64,000 bases of DNA from an uncultured Croceitalea sp. (GTDB lineage: Bacteria > Bacteroidota > Bacteroidia > Flavobacteriales > Flavobacteriaceae): NCBI GenBank assembly GCA_947494805.1, contig CANLWK010000001.1:496001-560000 (forward strand), written 5' to 3'. The notes under the pieces were generated by a model. That model was not told the DNA's origin. It searched no databases and was given only the letters and a program-made list of their open reading frames with translations. Below, one piece after another: positions 24,145 through 33,100 of this stretch; within the stretch, counting starts at the first letter, position 1, and the number at the start of each line of letters is the position of its first letter. Made by a program: the position numbers and the translations under genes.

Positions 24145-25220
24145 GGGTTTTCTCCTCCATTTAATTCTCTTCTAATTCTGTCAAGCCATTCCTTATCAAT
24201 ATTTACGATTGAAAAAGGTACTTCTAAATTTCGTTTTCGGTTGAAGACAAAAATCTTTGAAAAGAATTGTTGTTTTATATCTAAAGCTACATTTTTATCT
24301 AAACTAAATTTCCCCCAATAATCAAATAAGCGATTTGGAAGAAAGAACTTAAATGTATTGAATTGATTGTTATGATTGTTATTTATTTCTAATTCCCAAA
24401 GATTTGGTCTGTCTCCATACCAATGAATCTCTGCTCTATAATTTCTGAAATTATTTCCTTGTGCAAAGACATTATCTGGCGACTCAGCGAATAAGAAAAT
24501 CATATCACCAGTTTCTAAAACACCAACATAAGAGTATGAAATAACTAAATCTGAAAAACTAATGATTCGAGCGATTTGATTTTCTCCACTTAAGAATTCT
24601 CTTGCCAATTGATACTTGTCTTCATCAAGCGAGGCATTTCTATCCTTAAAAAAATCATAAGTATTCTTTAATGAGTCTTCATCATACGTATCAATTATAT
24701 CTTGAGTAAGGGTATTTACATTTTCTAATTCTTCTTCACTAAAAAACCAACTTAAAGAAAGTAATGGTATTTTGTTATTAGCAGCGAATTCAATTGCAGG
24801 TGCACTAAAGTCATTAATTGAAGCTACTCCTATTTGATATAAAAATCTATTTCTTGTTTCAACTGCATAAGCTCGCCTTCGATTATTTTTTCGTTTTTCT
24901 AAAGAGTCTTTTGTTACAATTTCAAAATCATTTAAATCATTCCTTAATCCTAATGCATTTCGCACTATTGGTAAACGTGCTTTATCTTTGTATGCCTTAC
25001 ATTCAAAAATAATTTGGGTAGGATAATGAAAAGGCATTTGAATTGGAGGATTCATTATTATATCGGCATCATGTGCTGCACCTTTTCCATTGACGAAAAA
25101 CAAACCACTTTTTTCAAATGAATAAACATCATCCGCTAAAACATTTGTGAACCCACAATTAGCAAGTAATTTTCTGATTATGTATTCAAGTAATGATCCT
25201 TTTAAAGTGCCTATTTTCAT
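24126..25220 (-). CDS. Cassette protein with PD-(D/E)XK nuclease-like N-terminal domain
   Basis: 364 aa. The N-terminal half resembles an Mrr/RE-like fold: an opening helix GSLLEYIIRKLLANCGFTNV, then AAHDADIIMNPP (Asp) and TQIIFECKAYKDKARLP (Glu-x-Lys), giving D...ExK with a following helix. The C-terminal half (from about 200) is of unknown function. It could be a stand-alone nuclease or a DNA-binding relative. The last codons (PAANNG-stop) run into spacer D, and the first ATG is about 30 bp from GTTAGCTGC at the array edge. No partner methylase is present. Confidence 0.65.
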   Translation of the reverse strand: MKIGTLKGSLLEYIIRKLLANCGFTNVLADDVYSFEKSGLFFVNGKGAAHDADIIMNPPIQMPFHYPTQIIFECKAYKDKARLPIVRNALGLRNDLNDFEIVTKDSLEKRKNNRRRAYAVETRNRFLYQIGVASINDFSAPAIEFAANNKIPLLSLSWFFSEEELENVNTLTQDIIDTYDEDSLKNTYDFFKDRNASLDEDKYQLAREFLSGENQIARIISFSDLVISYSYVGVLETGDMIFLFAESPDNVFAQGNNFRNYRAEIHWYGDRPNLWELEINNNHNNQFNTFKFFLPNRLFDYWGKFSLDKNVALDIKQQFFSKIFVFNRKRNLEVPFSIVNIDKEWLDRIRRELNGGENPAANNG

Positions 25221-25246
25221 TTATGATTTAATTTTTATTTCTCTTT

Positions 25247-25300
25247 GCAGCTAACAATTGAATATGATTATTACTCATAGTTACACTATGTGTGTAATAA
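25247..25300 (-). repeat. Outer end of the cassette array with hairpin
   Basis: GCAGCTAAC (25247-25255) is the complement of the box at 24135-24143 and marks the 5' end of the PD-(D/E)XK cassette. Next to it TTATTAC and GTAATAA (25268-25300) form a stem enclosing CATAG / CTATG. No integron integrase, and no attI that I can recognise, lies beyond. The following ~260 bp (25301-25559) contain no gene. Confidence 0.45.
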
Positions 25301-25559
25301 AAGTATAAATTTAAGTGCAGCGAATCCCGTAAGCAGTAAAGTCTCTTAAAATGGCCGTTTTACAGGTTGGTTTGCAAACGACAGTCTTTCTTCTATCAAA
25401 ATGTCCCATTCATGGTCTCTTTTAGATTGTTTAGTTAATTAACGTTTTAATGAATAGGTTTCTTTACCATAAATTGTAGTATCAATGCGATTAAGGCGAG
25501 CAAAACAATGTTTTGCGCTGCAAGTCCCAAATCCTTACCCCAAAACTTTGCGCGTGGAT

Positions 25560-25615
25560 CCTATTCGATTTTTGTAGTGTTCGGACAGATAAGCGTAAAA
25601 CAAAAATCGGATAGG
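25560..25615. repeat. Inverted repeat near the mobilization gene (oriT candidate)
   Basis: CCTATTCGATTTTTGT (25560-25575) and ACAAAAATCGGATAGG (25600-25615) pair at 15 of 16 positions around 24 nt. It lies 30 bp past the stop of the BfmA-like gene. Large imperfect inverted repeats beside mobilization genes often form the nic region, but there is no T-run to suggest a terminator and no relaxase gene to confirm an oriT. Confidence 0.4.
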
Positions 25616-25644
25616 GCGCACCTACCCAATGCTACTATCAATAA

Positions 25645-26217
25645 TCATTCTCCTGAAATGCTTTTACTTGCCTTTCTCTTATACCTCGCAAGTTCACTTC
25701 TGGAAATCTCAAGTTTTAGGTAAGGCTTACCAAAACTGCTCTTTACCAAACGCACTTTGCCCAATACATATTGAAAATCTTGCGACAGTCCCCTCATCTC
25801 ATCTTGTAGACGTTCATACCTGATTTTAGGAACTGTAATATCAATTTCCTTTTGAGGTGGTTTTGGTTTTTGTATTAACTTCTTTTCCCTTCTTACCGGT
25901 TCTTGCTGTTTAAGGTTTTCTCCAAAAAGGGAAAGCAACATGATGTTACTGGGTTTGGTCTGGGTGACCTCAATATCCCGAAGAATTGCAATATTGGCCT
26001 CGGTGCGTTTTCGGTTCTTTCGGATTTCCTCCAGGATACTATCCACAAAACGGTCATTGGGCTTGAAGCCGTGCCACTCAAAAAAATCAATCATTTTCTC
26101 CAAAGCTTCGGATTGTGAACCTGCTATCTTTTTAGCGAATGAGCGGAACCGTTTTACCACAGATGCTTTTAGGTTCAAAGCCAGGTATTTGTACTTATAT
26201 TTCCCTTTTACAACCAT
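25645..26217 (-). CDS. BfmA/BtgA-family mobilization protein
   Basis: 190 aa. The N-terminus reads KYKYLALNLKASVVKRFRSF followed by a helix (SQSEALEKMIDFFEWHGFKP), a ribbon-helix-helix-like DNA-binding layout found in BfmA/BtgA proteins of Bacteroidota mobilizable elements. A basic linker (EKKLIQKPKPPQKE) and a short helical end follow. Its role would be to bind oriT and recruit a relaxase. No MobB-type relaxase is encoded nearby, so mobilization, if any, needs a partner in trans. It sits between an inverted repeat (25560-25615) and a hairpin cluster (26325-26433). Confidence 0.7.
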   Translation of the reverse strand: MVVKGKYKYKYLALNLKASVVKRFRSFAKKIAGSQSEALEKMIDFFEWHGFKPNDRFVDSILEEIRKNRKRTEANIAILRDIEVTQTKPSNIMLLSLFGENLKQQEPVRREKKLIQKPKPPQKEIDITVPKIRYERLQDEMRGLSQDFQYVLGKVRLVKSSFGKPYLKLEISRSELARYKRKASKSISGE

Positions 26218-26324
26218 TTTTCAACAAACTTTTTCTGTATTTATGGGGCATTTAGCATGTTTTTCAACAAACTTTGGATTTGACCCCAATTCAAAAAGTC
26301 TAAATAACCCTCTCAAAATCAATT

Positions 26325-26433
26325 ATTTGCGAAGCAAATCGCCAACGTAACGTCGCTTTAGCGCGTTACCCTCTTGCTATTCCTCTTCCCCACGAGTGGG
26401 GATTTCAGAATACCATTACTTTTAAGGTAATGG
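26325..26433. repeat. Cluster of four hairpins between mobilization gene and integrase
   Basis: Four perfect short palindromes occur within 109 bp: ATTTGC/GCAAAT (26325-26339), GTAACG/CGTTAC enclosing CGC/GCG (26347-26369), CCCCAC/GTGGGG (26388-26401) and CCATTAC/GTAATGG (26413-26433). The 351-bp gap 26218-26568 has no gene. The density of stems suggests a folded single-strand DNA or protein-loading site, such as a transfer or recombination enhancer region. Function is inferred. Confidence 0.45.
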
Positions 26434-26568
26434 CCTATAACACTTTTGATGGAGGTTTTTCAGATTTTAAGAAGTCTTATCGTTGCTTTTTGAGGATATG
26501 GTAATGGGAAGAATCGTTACCGAAGAAGTTTTAAGGTCACAAATTGTGTCCTTAGAAATAATGCAAAA

Positions 26569-27825
26569 TCAATCTTGGCTTGGAATTTCTTCTTTTCGTT
26601 TTTGGGCTTCCTGTTCTTCCAATTGCGTTTTCAATACGGCCATTTCATCCGCTATTTTACTGTCCAATACCTTGGCATAGATCTGTGTGGTTTTTAAGGA
26701 ACGATGCCCCAACATTTTGCTCACGGTGGAAATGGAAACCCCTTTGGACAAAGTGACCGTTGTCGCAAAAGTATGTCGTGCCAAATGGGTGGTCAGATTT
26801 TTGTTGATACCACAAACATCGGCTATCTCTTTCAAATAAGCATTCGATTTCTGATTGGTCAATACAGGCAAGACAACTTTACCATCCAACACATAGGGAT
26901 GTTCGCTATATTTTTCAATAATGGCTTCGGCTGGAGGGAGCAGGGGAATGCTGCTAATGGCTTTGGTTTTCTTTCGTGCCATCTTGATCCATCTGTAGCC
27001 ATCGACCCCGATGATAATATCCTCTTGGCGTAACTGTTTCACATCGGCATAGGCCAAACCCGTATAGCAGCAGAACACAAAAATATCACGTACCAAATCC
27101 AGACGTGGCAAAAAGGATTTTTTGTTTTGTAGCGTGTCAAGCTCTGCTTGGGTCAAAAATTGTTTCTCCTTGGTCTTCCAACTAGCCTTCCAATGGAAGA
27201 AAGGGTCTCTGCTGATCCATTCATTGGCATAGGCAATGCGAATGATTTTTTTGAAATTGACGATATATTTAATTGCCGTATTGTGCTCACAGTTTCGTTT
27301 TGACTTTAAAAAGTATTCGAAGCCCGTAATGAACTTATAATCAACCCTGCTCACAGGAATATCATTTCTATGATAGTTGTGTTGGATATAGGCCGAAACA
27401 TGCTTGTAGGCTGCCTTATAACGTTGTAACGTCCCTTTGGTAAAACCTTTACCCAACAGACTTTCAATTTCATCATTATGCTCTTTAAAGATTTCAAGAA
27501 GCATATACTCTTTCCCTTCCTTGCCTAAGTAGGTGTTCTTAACAATAGTAGCCGAAACATCTTTTCTATCTTTAAGAAGTGAATCGTAAATTTCAAAAAG
27601 ACGGTTTTTGACATTATCCAAAAAGCGGTTGAACTTGGAAACTTCCATCGTTGTGCCTCGTAACCTTCCACTATGGGAATCCCACCTTTGTTCGTGAACG
27701 GCTCGTCTTAGACTAAACTCAGCACGTTTTGAATTTACCGTAACTCTACAGTATATTGTTACATTTCCGTCGGTATCGGAATCTCTTTTTTTCGGGTAAA
27801 ATAAGATGTTGATTGTTCCAAACAT
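26569..27825 (-). CDS. int: Tyrosine recombinase (island integrase)
   Basis: About 418 aa from the ATG at 27825 (MFGTINILFYPKK); a longer frame adds 14 residues without family character. An N-terminal arm-binding domain and a SAM-like core-binding domain precede the catalytic domain. Its motifs are FCCYTGLAYADVKQL (position of the first Arg, replaced by Ala as in many Bacteroidota IntDOT-like enzymes), a Lys region KMARKKTKAISS, HLARHTFAT (His and Arg), LGHRSLKTTQIY (His and the nucleophilic Tyr). It should recombine the 22-bp att sites. It lies about 240 bp from tRNA-Asp; the gap 27826-28066 has no gene and ends in the tRNA terminator. Confidence 0.92.
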   Translation of the reverse strand: MFGTINILFYPKKRDSDTDGNVTIYCRVTVNSKRAEFSLRRAVHEQRWDSHSGRLRGTTMEVSKFNRFLDNVKNRLFEIYDSLLKDRKDVSATIVKNTYLGKEGKEYMLLEIFKEHNDEIESLLGKGFTKGTLQRYKAAYKHVSAYIQHNYHRNDIPVSRVDYKFITGFEYFLKSKRNCEHNTAIKYIVNFKKIIRIAYANEWISRDPFFHWKASWKTKEKQFLTQAELDTLQNKKSFLPRLDLVRDIFVFCCYTGLAYADVKQLRQEDIIIGVDGYRWIKMARKKTKAISSIPLLPPAEAIIEKYSEHPYVLDGKVVLPVLTNQKSNAYLKEIADVCGINKNLTTHLARHTFATTVTLSKGVSISTVSKMLGHRSLKTTQIYAKVLDSKIADEMAVLKTQLEEQEAQKRKEEIPSQD

Positions 27826-28008
27826 AGGTGACACTTTAAAATAGTCACCAGAAGGTACGAAAACCAAATGTTAAAATTTCTTCGTAAGGTTTTCTTTAAC
27901 AGTGAATTACAGCGATGGCGGTGACTCTTTCAAAGGAGTGTTTAGAGGCACCGCGAGAGGCACCTTTTATATGATATTATACGGTGACTTTTGATATTAA
28001 ATAAAATG

Positions 28009-28043
28009 AAAAAGCCCGTAAGTAATTAACTTACAGGCTTTTG
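28009..28043 (-). terminator. Island-borne terminator for tRNA-Asp
   Basis: On the plus strand AAGCCCGTAAGT and ACTTACAGGCTT pair with one mismatch around AATTA. On the minus strand the stem is followed by a T-run. It lies just inside the island, 24 bp beyond the tRNA 3' end. It substitutes for the terminator now stranded at 10284-10309. Between it and the tRNA, two GAATTC copies (28045-28063) could form a further stem or a recombinase arm site. Confidence 0.7.
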
Positions 28044-28065
28044 CGAATTCTTTAACGAATTCCTA

Positions 28066-28087
28066 GCGGTCTGGACGGGACTCGAAC
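28066..28087 (-). repeat. attR: 22-bp repeat inside the tRNA-Asp 3' end
   Basis: Exact copy of 10312-10333. It covers the 3' acceptor strand and part of the T-arm of the intact tRNA gene, so integration restores a full tRNA. Confidence 0.9.
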
Positions 28088-28140
28088 CCGCGACCCCCTG
28101 CGTGACAGGCAGGTATTCTAACCAACTGAACTACCAGACC
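28067..28140 (-). tRNA. tRNA-Asp(GTC)
   Basis: A 74-nt cloverleaf on the minus strand: acceptor GGTCTGG pairs with CCAGACC, discriminator G, D-arm with AGTTCAGTTGGTTAGA, anticodon stem CCTGC/GCAGG with loop CTGTCAC (anticodon GTC), T-arm GCGGGTTCGAGTCCCGT. CCA is not encoded. It is the integration target of the island. Confidence 0.97.
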
Positions 28141-28210
28141 TCGCTTTTAGCGGAGGCAAATATACCTACACTTTTTCGTTTCAACAAACATTTTTTTGAC
28201 CAAAATCAGA

Positions 28211-29140
28211 TTACACAAATTTTTGCCGCTCGACCATAAACGTATTTAACACGGTCGAAAAGTCCGCACCTACATCGGCTTGCACATATTTTATGCGGTA
28301 TTGTGAGCATTTGAGCTTTAAGTCATCTATGTATTGCTGTACTTTTTGATGGTAGGCTTCCTTTATATTTTCTGCGTAGAGGTCAATATGTGTGCCGGTT
28401 TCCACATCTAAAAATCGTTTGGGCGAATTGTCAAAATCAAATTCCAGTTCATGGGCCTTATCCATCAAATGAAAGAGTACCACCTCATGTTTATTGTATT
28501 TTAAGTGGCGCAAAGCCTCAAACAACTGCGCTTCTTCCACTTCGGTCTGAAACATGTCGGAAAAAAGAAAGATCAGGCTACGGCGGTGTAATTTTTCGGC
28601 AATCTGATGCAAGTAATGGTAGGTGCGTGTTTCGGTGGCTCCTGTTGAGACATTGGCCACCGAATTCAGTTGGCCCAACAGCATTTGAAAATGGCGTTCA
28701 CTACTTTTTTCACTAACGTAAAAATCGTAATTCTTGGCATAGATACTCAAACCCACCGCATCACGCTGCTTCTTTAAAATGTTCATCAAGGCCGCAATGG
28801 CCAAAACACCAAAACCAATCTTGTTGAGATGGTTCAATGATAGTTCTTTTACCTCGGGATAGTACATTGAGGCCGAATTGTCCAAAATCATATGGCAGCG
28901 CAGGTTGGTCTCCTCTTCGTACCGCTTGGTGTAGAGTTTGTCGGTTCGGGCAAACAACTTCCAGTCGATATGCTTGGTGCTTTCTCCAGTATTATAAATC
29001 TTATGCTCTGCAAACTCTGATGAAAAACCGTGAAACGGACTTTTATGGATACCACTAATAAAACCTTCGACAACTTGTTTGGAAAGCAGTTCCAGGTTTT
29101 GAAAGAGTTTAGCTTTGTTTAATTCAGATTTGATATCCAT
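28211..29140 (-). CDS. DUF58 domain protein (vWA-like, MoxR-associated)
   Basis: 309 aa. The DUF58 signature is IYNTGESTKHIDWKLFARTD (about 49-68). CHMILDNSASMYYPEVKEL follows, in which DNSAS resembles the DxSxS metal-binding site of vWA domains, and LIFLFSDMFQT supplies another strand end. Such proteins usually pair with MoxR AAA+ ATPases and vWA membrane proteins in envelope or complex maturation. Those partners are not in this window: thioredoxin is the upstream neighbour and the tRNA is downstream. The pair may be elsewhere, or separated by the island insertion. Confidence 0.88.
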   Translation of the reverse strand: MDIKSELNKAKLFQNLELLSKQVVEGFISGIHKSPFHGFSSEFAEHKIYNTGESTKHIDWKLFARTDKLYTKRYEEETNLRCHMILDNSASMYYPEVKELSLNHLNKIGFGVLAIAALMNILKKQRDAVGLSIYAKNYDFYVSEKSSERHFQMLLGQLNSVANVSTGATETRTYHYLHQIAEKLHRRSLIFLFSDMFQTEVEEAQLFEALRHLKYNKHEVVLFHLMDKAHELEFDFDNSPKRFLDVETGTHIDLYAENIKEAYHQKVQQYIDDLKLKCSQYRIKYVQADVGADFSTVLNTFMVERQKFV

Positions 29141-29202
29141 TAGGTTAAAGATACTGAAGTAAATCGACCGTAAGGTTTAAAGTTTATCTAAAAGTGGGTC
29201 AT

Positions 29203-29231
29203 AAAAAAATCCCGCTAAGGCGGGATTTTTA
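29203..29231. terminator. Bidirectional terminator between DUF58 gene and trxA
   Basis: AAAAAAATCCCGC and GCGGGATTTTT form a stable stem with A/T runs on both sides, directly after the trxA stop (minus strand). Confidence 0.85.
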
Positions 29232-29261
29232 TCAATTTTCTTTTTCAGGAATGCTATACTA

Positions 29262-29579
29262 CTATAATAGTGCGTCTATGGCATCAGTGTATACCTTCTT
29301 AGGTGATACGCCCACCTGACGGTTCACGATTTCACCACCTTTAAAAACCAATACCGTCGGAATGTTTCGCACCCCGTACTTGGCTGCAAACTCTTGGTTG
29401 GCATCTACATCTACCTTACCGACCACGGCTTTGCCATCGTATTCTGAGCTTACCTCGTCGATGATAGGGCCAACCATGCGGCAAGGACCACACCATGCTG
29501 CCCAAAAATCTACTACTACAGGTTTATCACTTTTTAAAACAACTTCATCAAAAGTTGCATCTGTTATTTCTAGTGCCAT
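29262..29579 (-). CDS. trxA: Thioredoxin
   Basis: 105 aa, the standard size. The redox site WCGPC occurs in VVDFWAAWCGPCRMVGPIID, the cis-Pro loop in YGVRNIPTVLVFKGG, and FAAKYGVRNIP is typical. It is a cytoplasmic disulfide reductant for ribonucleotide reductase, peroxiredoxins and others, recharged by thioredoxin reductase (not in the window). It is monocistronic, closed by the terminator at 29203-29231. Confidence 0.96.
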   Translation of the reverse strand: MALEITDATFDEVVLKSDKPVVVDFWAAWCGPCRMVGPIIDEVSSEYDGKAVVGKVDVDANQEFAAKYGVRNIPTVLVFKGGEIVNRQVGVSPKKVYTDAIDALL

Positions 29580-29754
29580 TATTTATGTGTTTTGAATTAT
29601 GCAAAGTTAGTCAAATATAGGGTTGTTTCCTTACGGGATAAGCATTCGTTTTGATTATCAGGCCATTGGTAAAAACTATGATTTAAGAAAGGGTCCATAT
29701 ATAGTCTTTTCAAGAACCAGTCATATTGCCTTAAGTATATCTAACCCTCGTTAT

Positions 29755-29796
29755 TCAAGTCCCCTCTCCTTCGGGGGAGGGGATTTAGGGGTGGGG
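29755..29796. repeat. 42-bp dispersed repeat, copy 1
   Basis: A 42-bp stretch containing the stem CCCCTCTCC-TTCG-GGGGAGGGG and ending GGATTTAGGGGTGGGG is identical to 30074-30115. It belongs to the CCCTAAATCCCCTCCCC-type repeats scattered through Bacteroidota genomes. The 538-bp gap 29580-30117 contains no gene: two copies of this repeat, and between them weaker palindromes such as ATTCCT...AGGAAT near 29998-30017. Confidence 0.8.
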
Positions 29797-30073
29797 ACCT
29801 ATGGTAGGTCATGTGTTCAATCAGCTGCCTTTATTCAAATATAGTAGAGTGCTGTGCAGAACAATCCCTTCCGTCTTTTCCGCAAGTGGAAAACCCACCT
29901 TCCTTTGGCAAGGGAAGGAGCCCGTCGGAGGATATATTTTAAAAGTGTCATTCCGCACTTGTTGCGGACTCCATATTGTGGCAACTATTGTGGTGGATTC
30001 CTGCTTTCGTAGGAATGACAGTTTGCCCCTTTTTCGATTATTTTGGGTTGAAATGAAATAATAGGTTGAATGG

Positions 30074-30115
30074 TCAAGTCCCCTCTCCTTCGGGGGAGGG
30101 GATTTAGGGGTGGGG
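30074..30115. repeat. 42-bp dispersed repeat, copy 2, at the dnaE stop
   Basis: Identical to 29755-29796 over 42 bp and ends 2 bp before the dnaE stop codon. Its stem-loop may end dnaE transcription, though no long T-run follows. Confidence 0.8.
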
Positions 30116-30117
30116 CC

Positions 30118-33100
30118 TTAATTCAATTTATAATGCACCTCTTGTTCCTCTAAGGTATGCAACAACTCACTGGTGATGTTCACTTTTTGCTTTCGGCTTG
30201 ACAGGCTAAGTTTTATCTCTTCCTCCATTTCGTAGACGATAAAGTTTAGGGGATGGCTCCCCTTATGTGACCGCAAAGTATCTTTTAGGGCCATAATACG
30301 CTGCTCTTGTAATGCCGCCACGTTCAGTTTGATGGTCAACTTTTTGGCATAGGCATCCATAACATCTTGCAATTGCTTAAAGTCGTTGTACTGTAGTCGC
30401 GGTTCTCCTTTTTTACCCGTTTCCCGGTTGGTCCACCCTTCACGCACATACACTTTGAGATAGGCAAAACTGTTGATCATCAAAAAATGCCGGAACTTCA
30501 AATACTCTTCACCAAAAATGCGGAATTCATGCGTATCGGTATAATCTTCTAAGGTGAACAGGGCCCAGCCTTTTCCGTTTTTTGAAACTCGGTGCTGTAC
30601 ATCGGTGATGACACCGGCAAACGAGAGTTCACGGTTGACATAACCGTTGAGGTCATCTTTAAAGACCGAAACGCTGGTATTGCAAAAAGCAGTGATCTCT
30701 TTTTTGAAATCATCCAAGGGATGTCCAGATAAGTAAATGCCCACCACCTCTTTTTCACGGCGCAGTTTCTCCATGGTTCCCCAATCTTCACAGGGTGGCA
30801 CGGTAGGTTCTGGTATTTGCACTTCACTGGCATCACCGAACAGGCTCACCTGGGCAGAATTTTCGTTCTCTTGAAATTTTGCGCCATACTTGATGACCTT
30901 TTCCAAAAAGGTAATGCCATCACCTTCATCATGAAAGTATTGGGCACGGTGGGTATCACCAAACGAATCAAAACCACCGGCCACAGCCAAATTTTCAAAA
31001 GCCTTTTTATTGGCGGCACGCAGATCCACACGTTTGGCCATATCAAATACTGATTTGAAGGGACCGTTCTCTTTTCGTTCGCTACTGATGGATTCTACGG
31101 CTGAACGGCCTACACCCTTTACGGCCCCCATGCCAAAACGTACCGCGTAGTCTTTGTTAACGGCAAATTTGTAGAACGATTCGTTGACATCTGGCCCTAA
31201 AACATCGAGCCCCATGCGCTTACATTCTTCCATAAAGAAGGTCACCTGCTTGATATCGTTCATGTTGTTTGAAAGTACCGCAGCCATGTATTCTGCCGGA
31301 TAGTGGGCTTTCAAATATGCCGTTTGATATGCAATATAGGCGTAGCAGGTAGAGTGGCTTTTGTTAAAGGCATAAGAGGCAAACGCTTCCCAGTCTTTCC
31401 ATATTTTTTCCAAAATTTCGCGCGGATGCCCATTCTTTTCACCACCATCTAAAAACTGTGGCTTTAATTTTTGTAGCAGCGCAAAAATCTTTTTTCCCAT
31501 GGCCTTACGAAGTACATCGGCATCACCCTTTGAGAAGCCCGCCAATTTCTGTGACAAGAGCATCACCTGCTCTTGGTAGACCGTAATACCGTAAGTCTCG
31601 CTGAGATACTCTTCCATATCGGCGAGGTCATAGGTGATTTCTTCATCACCGTGCTTACGGGCAATGAAACTTGGTATGTATTCCATGGGCCCCGGGCGGT
31701 AAAGGGCGTTCATGGCGATGAGGTCATCAAAAACCGTGGGTTTCAGGTTTTTCATATGCTTTTGCATCCCAGGCGATTCGTACTGGAATATCCCGACAGT
31801 ATCCCCACGTTGAAAGAGCTCGTAGGTTTTTTCATCATCCAACGGAAACTCATCGGGCACCAATTCAACTCCGGTGCGGGCCTTTACAATTTTAACGGTG
31901 TCTTTGATAAGGGTCAAGGTCTTTAATCCCAAGAAATCCATCTTTAACAACCCTGCACTTTCAACGACGGAGTTGTCAAACTGGGTGACGTAGAGGTCAG
32001 AATCTTTCGCCGTTGCCACGGGCACGAAATTGGTGATATCATCAGGTGTGATAATGACCCCACAGGCGTGGATACCGGTATTGCGGACCGAACCTTCAAG
32101 GGTTCGCGCCATTTTTACCGTTTGTCCCTCGAGATCGTCACCATCGTGAATGTTCAATAATTGATTGACTTTTTCTAGATCTTCGGCGCGGAACTTCTTT
32201 TTGAGGTCTGCGTCTGACTGTCCAAAAATTTTGCCCAATTTTGACATGGTCGGAATCAACTTCGCGATGCGGTCGGCATCGCCCAGCGGAAGGTCCAGCA
32301 CGCGGGCGGTATCTCTAATGGACGACTTTGCCGCCATGGTGCCATAAGTGATGATTTGGGCAACTTGATTGGCGCCGTATTTGTTGATTACATAGTCCAT
32401 CACACGGCCACGGCCCTCATCATCAAAATCAATATCGATATCGGGCATGGACACCCTGTCGGGGTTCAAGAACCGCTCAAAAAGCAGGTCATACTTCAAC
32501 GGGTCAATGTTGGTGATCGTCAGACAGTAGGCCACTACCGAACCTGCTGCCGAACCACGACCGGGCCCCACGGAAACGTCCATGTTTCGGGCCTCACGGA
32601 TAAAGTCTTCCGTAATCAAAAAATACCCGGGATAACCCGAATTCTTAATGGTCTCCAGCTCAAAATCGATCCGTTCCTCTATGTCAGGGGTAATTTCTTT
32701 GTACCTTTTTTTGGCCCCTTCGTAGGTAATATGCCGTAAATAGGCATTTTCACCCCGATTTCCACCATCGGCCTCATCTTCGGCCACTTTGAAATCTTCC
32801 GGAATATCAAATTTTGGCAGTAGTACATCACGGGCCAGCTCAAAAGGCTCGACCTTTTCCACAATCTCTTGCAGGTTGGTAATTGCCTGTGGCACATCTT
32901 TGAACAGGGCCTTCATTTCATCTGAAGACTTAAAATAGTACTCTTGGTTGGGCAGCCCATAGCGATAACCACGACCACGACCTATTGGCGTGGCCTGTTT
33001 TTCCCCATCTTTGACACAGAGCAAAACATCGTGGGCGTCAGCATCTTCTTTGTTGCCGTAATACGTATTGTTAGAGGCCACCAGTTTTATCCCGTGCTTT

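Larger units (their letters stand above)
10312..28087. mobile_element. Defence-rich genomic island integrated in tRNA-Asp(GTC)
   Basis: About 17.8 kb between two exact 22-bp repeats of the tRNA-Asp 3' end. The tyrosine recombinase gene lies at the tRNA-proximal end, with a BfmA/BtgA-type mobilization gene next to it. Cargo comprises a retron, a four-gene nuclease/methyltransferase operon, a Fic AMPylase and an integron-like cassette array. DNA is more AT-rich than both flanks and nearly all genes are on the minus strand. No relaxase, replication or conjugation genes are visible, so the element is probably an integrative mobilizable element that depends on help in trans, or a reduced one. Confidence 0.88.

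Noticed and set aside
26569-27825. Integrase inactive because the first catalytic Arg is missing
   Set aside because: TGLAYADV with Ala is frequent in active IntDOT-like recombinases of Bacteroidota; the other catalytic residues are intact.
29755-30115. The duplicated 42-bp repeats as ends of an insertion element
   Set aside because: No transposase lies between them, and this repeat type is dispersed in Bacteroidota genomes.
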